A stretch of DNA of 64,000 nucleotides, from the NCBI GenBank assembly GCA_015183035.1, contig JACZZP010000005.1, positions 682,001 through 746,000 of the forward strand, given 5' to 3'. The notes under the pieces were generated by a model that saw nothing but the letters and a program-made list of their open reading frames with translations, ran no database searches and was not told the origin of the DNA. Positions within the stretch are counted from its first letter, which is position 1. Every line of letters begins with the position of its first letter. Both the position numbers and the translations under genes were made by a program. This document shows positions 22,001 to 31,462 of the stretch, piece after piece. The stretch is from Meloidogyne chitwoodi. Lineage: Eukaryota; Nematoda; Chromadorea; Rhabditida; Meloidogynidae.

Positions 22001-24198
22001 ATGAAAATATTAAATTTATTTTTAATTTTTATTAATTCTACATTGTGCTTTGGAATAGTACCTTTAGTATGTTTTATTTTAATTTTTTAATATAATTTAA
22101 AAAATTAAATATTTTAATTTTTCCAGAATATTACCTAAATAATCAATTTTAAAAATAATTTGACTAAATTTATTACCAAATTTGTAAAATTATTAAAAAT
22201 TAAATAACCCTCTAAATTTACTAATTATTAGAGCTGTTCCAAGACCAAAAATAACCAAGACCCAAGACCAAGACTTATAACCAAGACTCAAGACCAAGAC
22301 CAAAAAAACCAAGAAAAACAAGACCAAGACCCAAGACCAAGACTAAAAATATTTTAATATATACAAAAAATTAAATTCATTAAAATTTATTACAAATCCC
22401 CAAAATCATAATTAAAATGTGAGAACAATTGCTGTTTAGCATGAGTGCTACTAAAAGAAAGCCGTTTTGGCTTGTAAATTTCTCCAAGAATCGAAAATGT
22501 TCTTTCACGCTCTACTGTGCTTGGTGGTGAACAAAGAAAAATTTTCGCAAGCTGTTTAAGTGTTGGGTGTGATAAGTCTTTCTCCCAAAATTTAATTGGA
22601 TTATATACCAGTGATTAAAATGACTCTGAGTTTAATTATTTATTTACACATGACAAAATATATTAAGTACCTTTAGAAAATGTAAAACCTCGTAAGTTTA
22701 GCGCCGCAGGCGAAAATTTGAAAAAATTATTGCATTAGTTGCCAAATATTAACCATTTTCAGCGCCGCAGGCAAAAAATTTTTTAATTTTTAAACCTCTT
22801 GCCAAAATTTTTCCCCAAAATTGTGCTTGGTCCCCCTATGGTATCACACCAAGACCCAAGACCAAGACTTACAAGCCAAGACCCAAGACCAAGACCAAAA
22901 AAAACCAAGACCCAAGACCAAGACCAAGACCAAAAAAAACCAAGAAAACCAAGACCACCAAGACCAAGACTCTTGGAACAGCTCTACTAATTATAAAAAA
23001 TTTGATAAAACAAATTTTTCAAAAATGTTTAATTAATTTAGTTACCAAGTCCTGGAGAACTAATTCCTCGTGACTCATTGGTTATGCAATCATCTGTAAT
23101 AAAAGGATTGAATAATATTGTGCAACATCGAATGTATGAATTTTCGACAAATCAAAATAATATTTTAGGTGTTGATAATGCTCCGTGTCCGACAGATACT
23201 CGTATAATTTTAATTTTATAAAAAAATTTTATTTTTTTTGGTAATAGTAGATTTAAAAAAATCGGAAAAATTTTAAACTTATCCACTCTAATATATTTAA
23301 ACGGTTCGATTATAACATATCTATTTTAATTTTAGAAATAATAGATGGCATAAATTTGCGTCCTTCAACCATTATTAATCAACAATATTTTTATTTTTCT
23401 GTTGCACTAAAACAATTAGATGACAAATTAGGAGCGTTAGAAAGAGAGCATACGGTAACAATTTTATTTCAATTTTAGTCAAAAAGAGAATACCTACATC
23501 AAAAACTGTTACTTTGTTAAACAGGGTTTAACCCTTTATGTCAACTCTCTATACGTCTACTTAGCCAATTGGTCAATTGCCAATTCGGTCAAAGAAATAG
23601 AAAACCCCCAATAGATTCATGTTTGTGCGGAACAACTAGTTATAAGAGACTTGATAGAATTGGCGATTTGACAATTGGCTAGGTTGACATAAAGGGTGGT
23701 TACCATTATTTAATTTTTGGTGTAATTTATCTATAAATATTTACAAGTCTGAAGGGTTTATATTTTATTTATTTATTACAGGAATTACGATTAGGCAGTG
23801 ATGAAAATGATTATGCAGATTTAAAAGATAAAAATATAGAAATGCAGAATATACTTATAGAGGCTATGAATTTAATTAAATTAATTATCATCTTTTGTAG
23901 AGAATTTAATTATGAAAGAATTACTGATCTAAATCAACAACATATTTTAAATTATATTTTACAAAATAATGCTGCAGATCAAAATCAACAACTTATTATA
24001 CAACAAATTCTACAATTTATTGCAGATCAAAATCAAGAACAAGGAGGACATGGTCTTGGGCATGGAGGTCATGGACATGGAGGTCATGGACATGGAAATT
24101 ATGGGCATGGAGGTAGTGGACATAGAAAGTGTTTGAATCTTGTTATAAAGACAGTGTTAGAGAGATATTTTCCGCCGACTTTCCTCCCAGATGTGTAA
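22001..24198 (+). CDS. secreted protein with coiled region and Gly-His repeats
   Basis: Probable exons: 22001-22066 (signal peptide MKILNLFLIFINSTLCFG), 23041 to about 23200 (PSPGELIPRDSLVMQSS ... NAPCPTDT), 23336-23454 (IIDGINLRPSTIINQQYFYF ... LEREHT) and 23782-24198. The last exon has an acidic helix (SDENDYADL), Gln/Asn-rich repeats (DQNQQ, FIADQNQEQ), then GHGGHGHGGHGHGNYGHGG and a basic tail CLNLVIKTVLERYFPP. The Gly-His block could bind metal; that is inference. Intron 1 is almost 1 kb because a hAT element sits in it. Related in inverted order to 18918-19975. I do not recognise the family. Confidence 0.6.
22229..22986. mobile_element. hAT-family transposon remnant, 758 bp
   Basis: Ends TAGAGCTGTTCCAAG and its mirror are flanked by perfect 8-bp duplications CTAATTAT (22221-22228 and 22987-22994). 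Both sub-terminal regions are packed with CCAAGACC/ACCAAGAC repeats. It contains a transposase C-terminal fragment on the minus strand and two AGCGCCGCAGGC copies (about 22697, 22761). Internally deleted, so not autonomous. Confidence 0.9.
22390..22605 (-). pseudogene. hAT transposase C-terminal (dimerisation) fragment
   Basis: The minus frame reads KFWEKDLSHPTLKQLAKI, then SPPSTVERERTFSILGEIY, ending at TAA 22390-22392. The pattern of P.L..LA, then a ..S...ER.FS..G motif and a late N is the hATC dimerisation signature. There is no start or N-terminal catalytic part within the element. Confidence 0.85.
23530..23701. mobile_element. 172-bp inverted-repeat element in an intron
   Basis: AACCCTTTATGTCAAC...TAGCCAATTG is mirrored at the right end by CAATTGGCTA...GTTGACATAAAGGG. 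It lies inside the third intron of the gene at 22001. The target duplication is unclear. Confidence 0.65.
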
Positions 24199-24682
24199 CA
24201 TTTTGTATAGGACCACTTTTATTGTCATTATAACGAGATTCAACTCTATATTTTAAAATTTTTATAAAATAATCTCTTTTAACTTAAATTTTGTATAAAG
24301 GTGGGCATCATTGAAGAAAATATAAGACAAATGCATGTTGAAGGGAAGGAGATAAAAAAGACTTTTAATTTTCTGACCCTATTTATTTTTCTGCTATTTT
24401 TTTAGAAATCTTTTTTAATAGAACAAACACTACACATTAAAGGAAGAATAAATTAAATTAGTGGAATAAGTATATTTTAAGTTAATTTGTGGTTTTTTCT
24501 ATAACATTTTTAGCCCAATCATTTTATAAACCTTTATTATTTTAAATAAACTTTTCTTCTATTATTAATCACAAACGAGAAGCATAAATCAAACATATAT
24601 TATACTTTTCTTTATGATACAAAAATTAATGTCAGAATTGAGAGAACTTTTACTTTTGGCTGAAGGAATAATCACTTTAAAT
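24199..24682. other. 3' flank, no gene seen
   Basis: A+T-rich downstream region of the preceding gene; no support for another gene. Confidence 0.45.
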
Positions 24683-24920
24683 TAGAGTTGCTCGCTTTTC
24701 TGTATTCCGGCATTACATAATTCTCTTCAGAGCTCTTGTGATAAAGACGCACAAAAACTGACCAATGGATAGTTGAGGTCAAAGAAACGTCACATGACCT
24801 GCTCTTTTTCCAGAACTGTACAAAGTTTCTGCGTCTTTATCACACAAGAGAGTGGTCTTTATTACAAGAGCTCTGAAGAGAATTATGTAATGCCGGAATA
24901 CAGAAAAGCGAGCAACTCTA
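24683..24920. mobile_element. 238-bp hAT-like MITE
   Basis: About 57-bp near-perfect terminal repeats beginning TAGAGTTGCTCGCTTTTCTG, with perfect 8-bp duplications CTTTAAAT at 24675-24682 and 24921-24928. No coding content of its own. Confidence 0.88.
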
Positions 24921-24965
24921 CTTTAAATATAAAGGAAAATGTTTTAGATCTCTACCAATGCTAAT

Positions 24966-25135
24966 TAGAGATCAGACTGGATCTGGATCCAGACCTTGAT
25001 TTTTCTGGATCCAGGTCCAGATCCAGGCATTTTTTAGGAATTCTGGATTTTTTCTGGATCTGGATTTTTTATTGACTCCAGATCCAGTCCAGGTCAATAA
25101 ATTAAATCAAGATTTAAAATTCCGATCTATAATCA
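24966..25135. mobile_element. GGATCCAG-filled hAT-like element
   Basis: Begins TAGAGATCAG and ends near CCGATCTATA, with repeated CTGGATCTGGATCCAG-type motifs between. No clear target duplication. It abuts the dispersed repeat copy B. Confidence 0.5.
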
Positions 25136-25740
25136 GAACTGAGCCCTCCACATGTTTAACAACTGTTAGGGAGGACTGAGTACCCTGCAGGAGAGGAATA
25201 CTAGTTCCAGCATTCGTAAGAACTTACTGTTTGTTGTGAGCGTGAATGAAACAACTATCCATGTTTAACATTGTTGACTAGAGTTATTCATATGCGTTTT
25301 TCCGGTAACGGTAAATTCGTTAATTTACCGTTACCGAAAAATTACCGATTTTTTCAAAATCGACCGGTACGGTAAACGATAAACCGGTAATTTTACCGCG
25401 GTAATACCGAAAATTACCACGGTATTACCTTACCGTGAATAACTCTATTGTCGACTATGTATAAAACACAAGATGTTGATCATTTGCTCGGTACATGAAA
25501 CAAACATTAAAGGACTTAGGATTGTGGTCTAAAGAGTCGACTCACTTGAATATAATACAAAAGTATCAAACATGTCTAGAGGTTGCAGTCGTAATATTAT
25601 GACCACTCCCCCTTCTCTGACCCAAAACATAAATTTCACAAAAATAATTAAAAACAGGTATACCCTCTAATTTAATTGGTAGAATAAAAGATCGCATCTG
25701 CTTTGAGCATTATGAATAAGCAATTGGCTCATTGAGTTGA
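25133..25740. repeat. dispersed repeat family, copy B
   Basis: Same family as 9885-10560 with matching blocks in the same order. It is interrupted by a younger element at 25279-25448. A related tail (TTTAATTGATAAAATCAAAGATTG, GAATAAGCAATTGG) recurs near 30370-30535. Confidence 0.7.
25279..25448. mobile_element. nested 170-bp TACCGG-filled hAT-like MITE
   Basis: Ends TAGAGTTATTCA and its mirror; the interior is repeated GGTAA/TTACCG. Flanks TTGTTGAC (25271-25278) and TTGTCGAC (25449-25456) are an 8-bp duplication with one change, and the uninterrupted copy A reads TTGTCGAC at the same spot. This gives both the filled and the empty site. Confidence 0.85.
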
Positions 25741-25867
25741 TGTTCAGGATTACTCCAATTCCTATATTAATATTTAAAAATAAAAAATTGACAAAAAATT
25801 CCTCAAAAAATTATCATTTTTATCGTTGTTGATAAAATAAAAGAAAAACAAATTAATTAAATAAAAA

Positions 25868-26984
25868 TTAACAAAAATGTTTGTTAACATCATACATAAA
25901 AGGCTTTGTTGCTAAATCATACCCAAAATTAGTTTCAACAGAACATGATTCTATTCCAACAATCGGACATAATTTGTCAATTTCTTCCAAAAAAATCTTG
26001 TTACCTATAACAATAATATATTAACCTATTTATTTATTGGGATTAACAAAGATTAAAAAGTTGAAATTAAAAATTTACTTGCCAATTTTATTTCCATTTT
26101 TGGTAAAAAAGACAATTGCATTCGATTCTTTATTGGGCTGAAAAACAACACCACAGCCAAAAACATCTCCATCTTTCCATGAGAATTTTTGATAATCATC
26201 CCAAACAAAATTAATATTACACAAAAAGATTCTTGCAGCATTATTATTAAAGCCTATTCCAACGGTACTAAAAATTTACAAAAAAGGGGTAAAAATGCAG
26301 TTGAAACCCCCAACTGCATTTTTACCGAAAAATTAAATTAAAAAGATTACCATTTTTTATCTGTTTCTTTCATCATTTTAATTTCAAAATAAAATAAAGA
26401 ATAACGTTGAGAATAACAATCTTCTCTAGAAAACGAATTTTGAGCATTAACAAAAATCCAGTTATTCTCTTAAAATTTAATTAAACTATTAAATTTTTAT
26501 ATTTTTAACCTTTTTCTTTCGCCAAAAAATATTTAATCTTTCCATCACTTCGAACATTAATATATCCATTTTTAGAAATACAAGTACCATTTTTTAAATT
26601 TTCATTTATACATTTTTTATCACAACAAGTATTTGTTATTCCAGTATATAAGACTTCAGTTATTTTGTTTTTAATTAATACAAAACGCTAAAAAACACTT
26701 TTTAATTTTAAAAATTTAAAATAAAACTAACAGCTAGCTTCTCAGTTTCTTTTTTAAATTTCTCTAATTCTGTAGTTAATTCAGCAATTTTTTCTTTAAA
26801 TGAATCATTTTCTTGTTCCAACTTTTATTTAATTTTTAAATAATTAATTTAAATATTTATTCAAAAAACAAATAAAATCTATTACCTGTATACACTTTTG
26901 ACAATTTTGAATAGAACAACAACACACCGAATCAGTTGTAGACAAATTAGTAATAGAATTTGATATACTAATATTATCACTCAT
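25868..26984 (-). CDS. Cys-rich coiled-coil SPRY protein, copy C
   Basis: Six exons (26886-26984, 26732-26821, 26510-26687, 26351-26468, 26083-26267, 25868-26004), 268 residues. The Cys cluster is [11 protein letters not shown], the coiled coil [19 protein letters not shown], then [20 protein letters not shown] and the SPRY core [14 protein letters not shown]. Intron 5 starts with GCAAGT instead of GTAAGT, a probable GC-AG intron. Intron 4 has a 16-bp-stem hairpin related to that of copy B. Confidence 0.83.
26288..26326. repeat. hairpin in intron 4 of SPRY copy C
   Basis: GGTAAAAATGCAGTTG, a 7-base loop, and the exact reverse complement. Homologous to the palindrome at 16740 and in the same intron. 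Confidence 0.85.
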
Positions 26985-27755
26985 TTTAGAAATAAATAAA
27001 TAATTTTCTAAAAATATTAAAAATAATAAAATTATAAATTATTTCTATAATGTACTAAAAAATTATTTATTAGAGATGAAAACCAAAGACTTAACTGAAC
27101 TAATGTTTTTATATTTACTTTATTTTTAAGTTCCTAATAAATAAATAGGTATATACCTAAAATATATACATATGTATATATATTCCCCCTTTTTTATAGA
27201 AGAAAAATAAAAACTTATTTTAAAACTTGTCTGTAATCTTTTATATTTATTTCTTAGTACATTTCTTTTGCCCAAGGAAATAATTTGAATATTTAGTCTA
27301 TCTACTAAATATATATTTTTACCTTTATTTATGAATAATGTAAAAATGCCTATATCAATATTTATAAAATTAAAATACAAAACTTCTTGATGTAAAATTC
27401 CCAGAAAAGAATTAGTTACTTACCTATTTGTCATTTTACTTGACCAATAAATATTAAATAAAAATTTTTATTATTTTGGAACAACTTTTATTTATACTTA
27501 TTATAAATTAAAAGTTTTCCTTAAATTTTAATTTACTCAAGTTTTGGTCCGTAAATGTTTCACCACCTTTATTATTTTTACCTTTTTCCCTATATGTATA
27601 AAAAAAACTTTTTTTCAAATTGGTTATTTTTATTTATTAAGGAAAATACAAAAAGTAGAAAGTAATAAATAGAAGAAGGAAAAAAAGTTATTGTTTTAAT
27701 AAATATTATTCCCATTATTTTATTATTTGTGATCTCTTTATTATCAATGATGTGA
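26985..27755. other. spacer upstream of SPRY copy C
   Basis: Contains a spacer block (CTTTTGCCCAAGGAAATAATTTG) near 27258; otherwise A+T-rich with no gene. Confidence 0.45.
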
Positions 27756-27933
27756 TTATCCACCTGAGTTTGTGCCACTGCCCGGTTTTCCTCTGTTTGT
27801 GTCGGGTGATGGTCCACTTACTTTATGATCTCCTTCTCTAGGACATATTATAGATTCAGATAAAAATATAATATTAAATAATATTAAAGGTATTAAAAAT
27901 ATTATTAAATTTTTAATTATTTGAAATTCATAT
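27756..27933 (-). CDS. CLE-like / 16D10-like small secreted peptide (start unclear)
   Basis: The frame ending at TAA 27756-27758 reads a hydrophobic leader IIKNLIIFLIPLILFNIIF, SESIICPREGD, then HKVSGPSPDTNRGKPGSG and TNSGG. Root-knot nematodes make tiny secreted CLE-like peptides (16D10/MAP group) whose leader contains a similar IKNLII..PL run and whose product contains a K.SGP.P core. This is the best match in the window to a known plant-parasite effector class. The nearest upstream ATG (about 27928-27930) is out of frame and meets a stop after four codons, so the start is in an unseen exon, or the locus is broken, or the assembly has a small error. A GTAAGT inside the peptide region (HKVS) could act as a donor; that would remove the motif. 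Confidence 0.55.
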
Positions 27934-27939
27934 TTTTAA

Positions 27940-28448
27940 AAGAATTATTTTAATTAATTTGAAAGTTAATTTTATTTTTTGTTGTCAAGTTAGGAGTGTT
28001 TAAATATGTACTGATTATTGTTTATTTACATGTTTTGGTGAATTTATTATAATTATTTAAATAATTTTGGTCTTAACAATCTCAGAGAGAATTAGAAGAT
28101 AAATAAAGATAAAATACCTTTTTAATAATCCACGTATTTAAAATCTAAATAATTAATTTACCTAAATAAACATTTTTTTATTTAATTTCCTTGTTTAATT
28201 TTTGTAATATTTGCAAATTTATTTTAAATTTTAAGTTAATAATTATTTAATTTCTTATCTACTCTTAGTTGTTTTAGCTTTTTAAATATTTTTATCCAAA
28301 ATATTTAATTACTAAAATTTTAAATATTATAACTAATTTTGTAATATTACCTAATTTTAAATTCTTCCTTTATTGCTTTTTAATAAAATAAAAAAGAAAA
28401 ACATGTGAACAAATAAATCAAATTTTAAATTAAATTAAAAAAAAAGAT
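27940..28448. other. intergenic, no gene seen
   Basis: A+T-rich spacer between the peptide locus and SPRY copy D; no motif found. Confidence 0.45.
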
Positions 28449-30115
28449 TCAAATAAAATGTTTGTTAACATCATACATAAAAGGTTTTGTTTCCAAATCA
28501 TAACCAAAATTAGTTTCAACAGAACATGCTTTTACTCCAACAGTCGGACGTAACTCATTAATTTCTTTCAGATAAATATTGTTACCTATAAATTAAAAAA
28601 CCTTTAATTATCTATATTCATAAAACTGTCATTTAATTATTAAAGGAATTGTTTTTTAAAATATTCTAATTCAGCAAGTATTTATTTAAATAATTAAAAA
28701 TTTACTTACCAATTTTATTTCCATTTTTGGTAACAAAAACAATTGAAAGTGAGTTTTTATTAGGTGGAAAAACAAGACCACAACCAAAAACATCTCCTTC
28801 ATTCCAAGAGAATTTTTGATGCCCATTCGGAGTAGTAGAATTACACAAAAAGATTTCAGCAACAGTTCCAAAACCAATTGTAGCAAAACTAAAAGTTTAC
28901 TTAAAAATTTTAATTTAAATATATACCCTTCATCATCTTTTTCTTTATTCATTTTAACTTCAAAATAAAATAAAGAATAACGTTGAGGATAACAATCTGC
29001 TCTTTTAAACGAATTTTGAGCAAACACAACAATCAAGCCATTGTATCCTAATAAAATAAAATTAAAAATAATTAAATTTAAATTTTTAACTATGTTCGTT
29101 CAAATTATATTTTACTCTTTCATCTTCTCGAACATTAACATATCCAAAATAAGAAATACACGAACCATCTTTTAAATTTTTATTTATACATTTTTTATCA
29201 CAACAAGTATTTTTTTCATGAACACTAGTTATTTTATTTGGAATTAATACAAAACGCTAAAAAACATTATTTAATTTTAAAAATTTAAAATAAAACAAAC
29301 TGCTAGCTTCTCAGTTTCTTTTTTAAATTGCTCCAATTCTGAGTTTAATCCAGCAATTTCTTTTTCCATCTTTTAATTATTTCATTTAATTTTTTAAATA
29401 TTTTTTTATTTGTTAAATTGGCAATCTTCAACAATCTGGGCGCCACCCCAAATAATCGCACCGGGATAGTATAAACGTGTTTTTAGGGGTTATCGAGGTC
29501 GCTGATTACGAATCTGATATTAGTTTTTTCTTATCACTAATTTTAAAAATCACAGATTTTATCAAGATTTTCGCTCAATTACTGGTTAAATGATGGTCAT
29601 AATGGAGGTACAGACCGTAAAATGTTACATTGTTGTAAAAATTTAATAGCAGATTCGTTTGTATTAATAAATTGAGTAATTTGGAAAATATCCATGATAA
29701 AATCTGTGATTTTTAATATTAGTGATAAAATGATAAGGATTAGTGATAAGCTCAGATTCGTAATCAGCGACCTCGATAACCCCTAAAAACACGTTTTTAC
29801 TATGTTACTGCAATTATTTGGGGTGGCGCCCAGATTTTGAAGATTGCCGTTAAATTAATTTAAATATAGGTATTTGTTCAAATATAAATACTTAAACTTA
29901 TTGTCAGAAATCTTTAATAAATAGTAACCTTTACTAAAAATGTAAAATTCTCATAACTAATTTAAAAATTTAAATTTCTTATTTTGAATATATTTAAAGT
30001 TTGTTAACTCTATTACCTGTATACATTTTTGACAATTTTGAATAGAACAACAACAAATTGTATCAGTTGTAGATAAATTAGTAAAAGAATTTGTTATACT
30101 AATATTATCACTCAT
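28449..30115 (-). CDS. Cys-rich coiled-coil SPRY protein, copy D
   Basis: Six exons (30017-30115, 29301-29369, 29091-29256, 28927-29047, 28710-28888, 28449-28585), 256 residues. The coiled coil is 7 residues shorter (MEKEIAGLNSELEQF). Exon 3 carries CCDKKCIN and GSCISYFGYVNV. The SPRY core is SWNEGDVFGCGLVFPPNKNS, placing it with copies E and F (LVFPPNK) rather than A-C (VVFQPNK). Intron 1 is 647 bp because a 429-bp MITE is inserted; its remaining sequence resembles intron 1 of copy E. An in-frame upstream ATG (MFRKLNSK) exists, but MSDN is the conserved start. Confidence 0.83.
29420..29848. mobile_element. 429-bp MITE in intron 1 of SPRY copy D
   Basis: Long inverted arms (GGCAATCTTCAACAATCTGG... 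with CTAAAAACACG and TCGAGGTCGCTGATTACG) and perfect 8-bp duplications GTTAAATT at 29412-29419 and 29849-29856. A degraded relative may lie at 15798. Confidence 0.88.
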
Positions 30116-30630
30116 TTTAGAATTTAATTTTCTAAACATTAAAAATAATAAAATTATAAATTATTCTATAAAAATTAAAGAATTTATCTAAAAAATATTA
30201 ATGACCAAACTTTTTTACATTAAGGTGTATTTTCCCTCTTTTTATAGAAGAAAAATAAAAATATAAACCTTAAAACTTAATGTTAGTCCTTTTCTTTAAA
30301 CATTTCTTTTGCCTAATGAAACAATTTGAATATATTAGACTAATAAATTTATTTATTATTAAAGCAAAATTCCTAGAGTCCACCCCTGAACATCATCTTC
30401 GCAAAAATAAAAATAAAAACACATTCATGGTCCACCAATACTCAAATTTAATTGATAAAATCAAAGATTGCATCAACAAAGACACTGCTATCACCTTAAT
30501 ATTTACCCAGGCGCCGTATGAATAAGCAATTGGTTGAAATAATTTAATTAATGTTTTAGGTTGTATATATTTGTTATGTCCGTATACTTGAGAAAGTATA
30601 TGAGTGAATGAAAATGAACTATTAGAGGGT
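30116..30630. other. spacer with repeat family tail
   Basis: The SPRY spacer block is near 30299 (TTTTGCCTAATGAAACAATTTGAATA). From about 30370 to 30535 there is a tail related to the repeat family at 9885 and 25133. No gene. Confidence 0.5.
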
Positions 30631-30702
30631 TGGATGGTGGCACAGTCGGTCGTGCTCTGGTTTGGGCTCATTCCACGATGGTTCGATTCCATCTCCCATC
30701 CA
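30631..30702 (+). repeat. tRNA-like Pol III unit (tRNA relic or SINE head)
   Basis: A-box-like TGGCACAGTCGG and a perfect B box GGTTCGATTCC (30680-30690). A 7-bp acceptor-like pairing TGGATGG/CCATCCA, a D stem GCAC/GTGC and a T stem GATGG/CCATC can be drawn. The anticodon stem does not pair well and two extra bases separate the T stem from the acceptor. A working tRNA is therefore unlikely. Confidence 0.5.
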
Positions 30703-31231
30703 CACATTTTTCCGCAACATACGAATATAATAATATTAACAATTCTTTTATCAATAAAAAGCTCTTAATCTGTATATTCTTTTTTATTAAAAGAACAATC
30801 CAATTTATTTATTCCATAAAATGTCCAAAAAAGGTAATTATGTTAAGACTTTGATTTTTAATAATTTTTTAAATTTAATATTTTATTTTTAGATAAAAAA
30901 ATATTATTGTTTATTAGATATATTTTCCTTAAATTAAAAAATAAACAAAAATAACTTGTTTTAAAAATAATTAATTTAATTATGATTAGTAAGTAAATAA
31001 AATCATTTCTAAATTATTTTATTTTTTTTAATATTTTTAAAGGTTTATTAGTAAGAAAAAACATTAATTTAGTGTTTAAATTGATCTATAATAAACTTAA
31101 TAAATTACTTTATTTTTATAACTATAAACAAAAAATAAATTCCAATTAAAAGAGTATAAAAATGATTTAAAAAAGGGTAAATAATTCATAAACAATTTTT
31201 AAAGAAAAATTTCCAAAACAAAAATAAATAA

Positions 31232-31462
31232 ATGTCTTCTTTTATTACTCAAATTGTTCTTTTTCTCTCCTTTCTATTAATGTTGGGTATATTAATTAAT
31301 GCTGAATTAAATTCTGAATTTAATGGAGAAGAAGGTGGAAGACGTTAGTTTTTTTTTATTTAATTAATTTTTTAAATTTATTTTTTTTTTATTTTTTTAG
31401 TCCGTCGTTGGGGTCATCATTGGGGTCATGAAGGAGGTGGAGGACATCACGGAGGCTGGTAA
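31232..31462 (+). CDS. small Gly/His/Trp-rich secreted peptide
   Basis: Two exons (31232-31343, 31401-31462) give 57 residues. A strong signal peptide (QIVLFLSFLLMLGILINA) is followed by ELNSEFNGEEGGR, then RRWGHHWGHEGGGGHHGGW. The RR pair could free a Gly/His/Trp peptide. Short Gly/aromatic-rich secreted peptides in nematodes include antimicrobial (NLP/CNC-type) and neuropeptide-like products; which of these applies cannot be told from sequence alone. Confidence 0.7.

Noticed and set aside
22799..23036. Frames rich in DQD/RPRP repeats
   Set aside because: These are translations of CCAAGACC repeats inside the hAT element.
30631..30702. Functional tRNA gene
   Set aside because: The B box and outer stems are good, but the anticodon stem does not pair and extra bases separate the T and acceptor stems.
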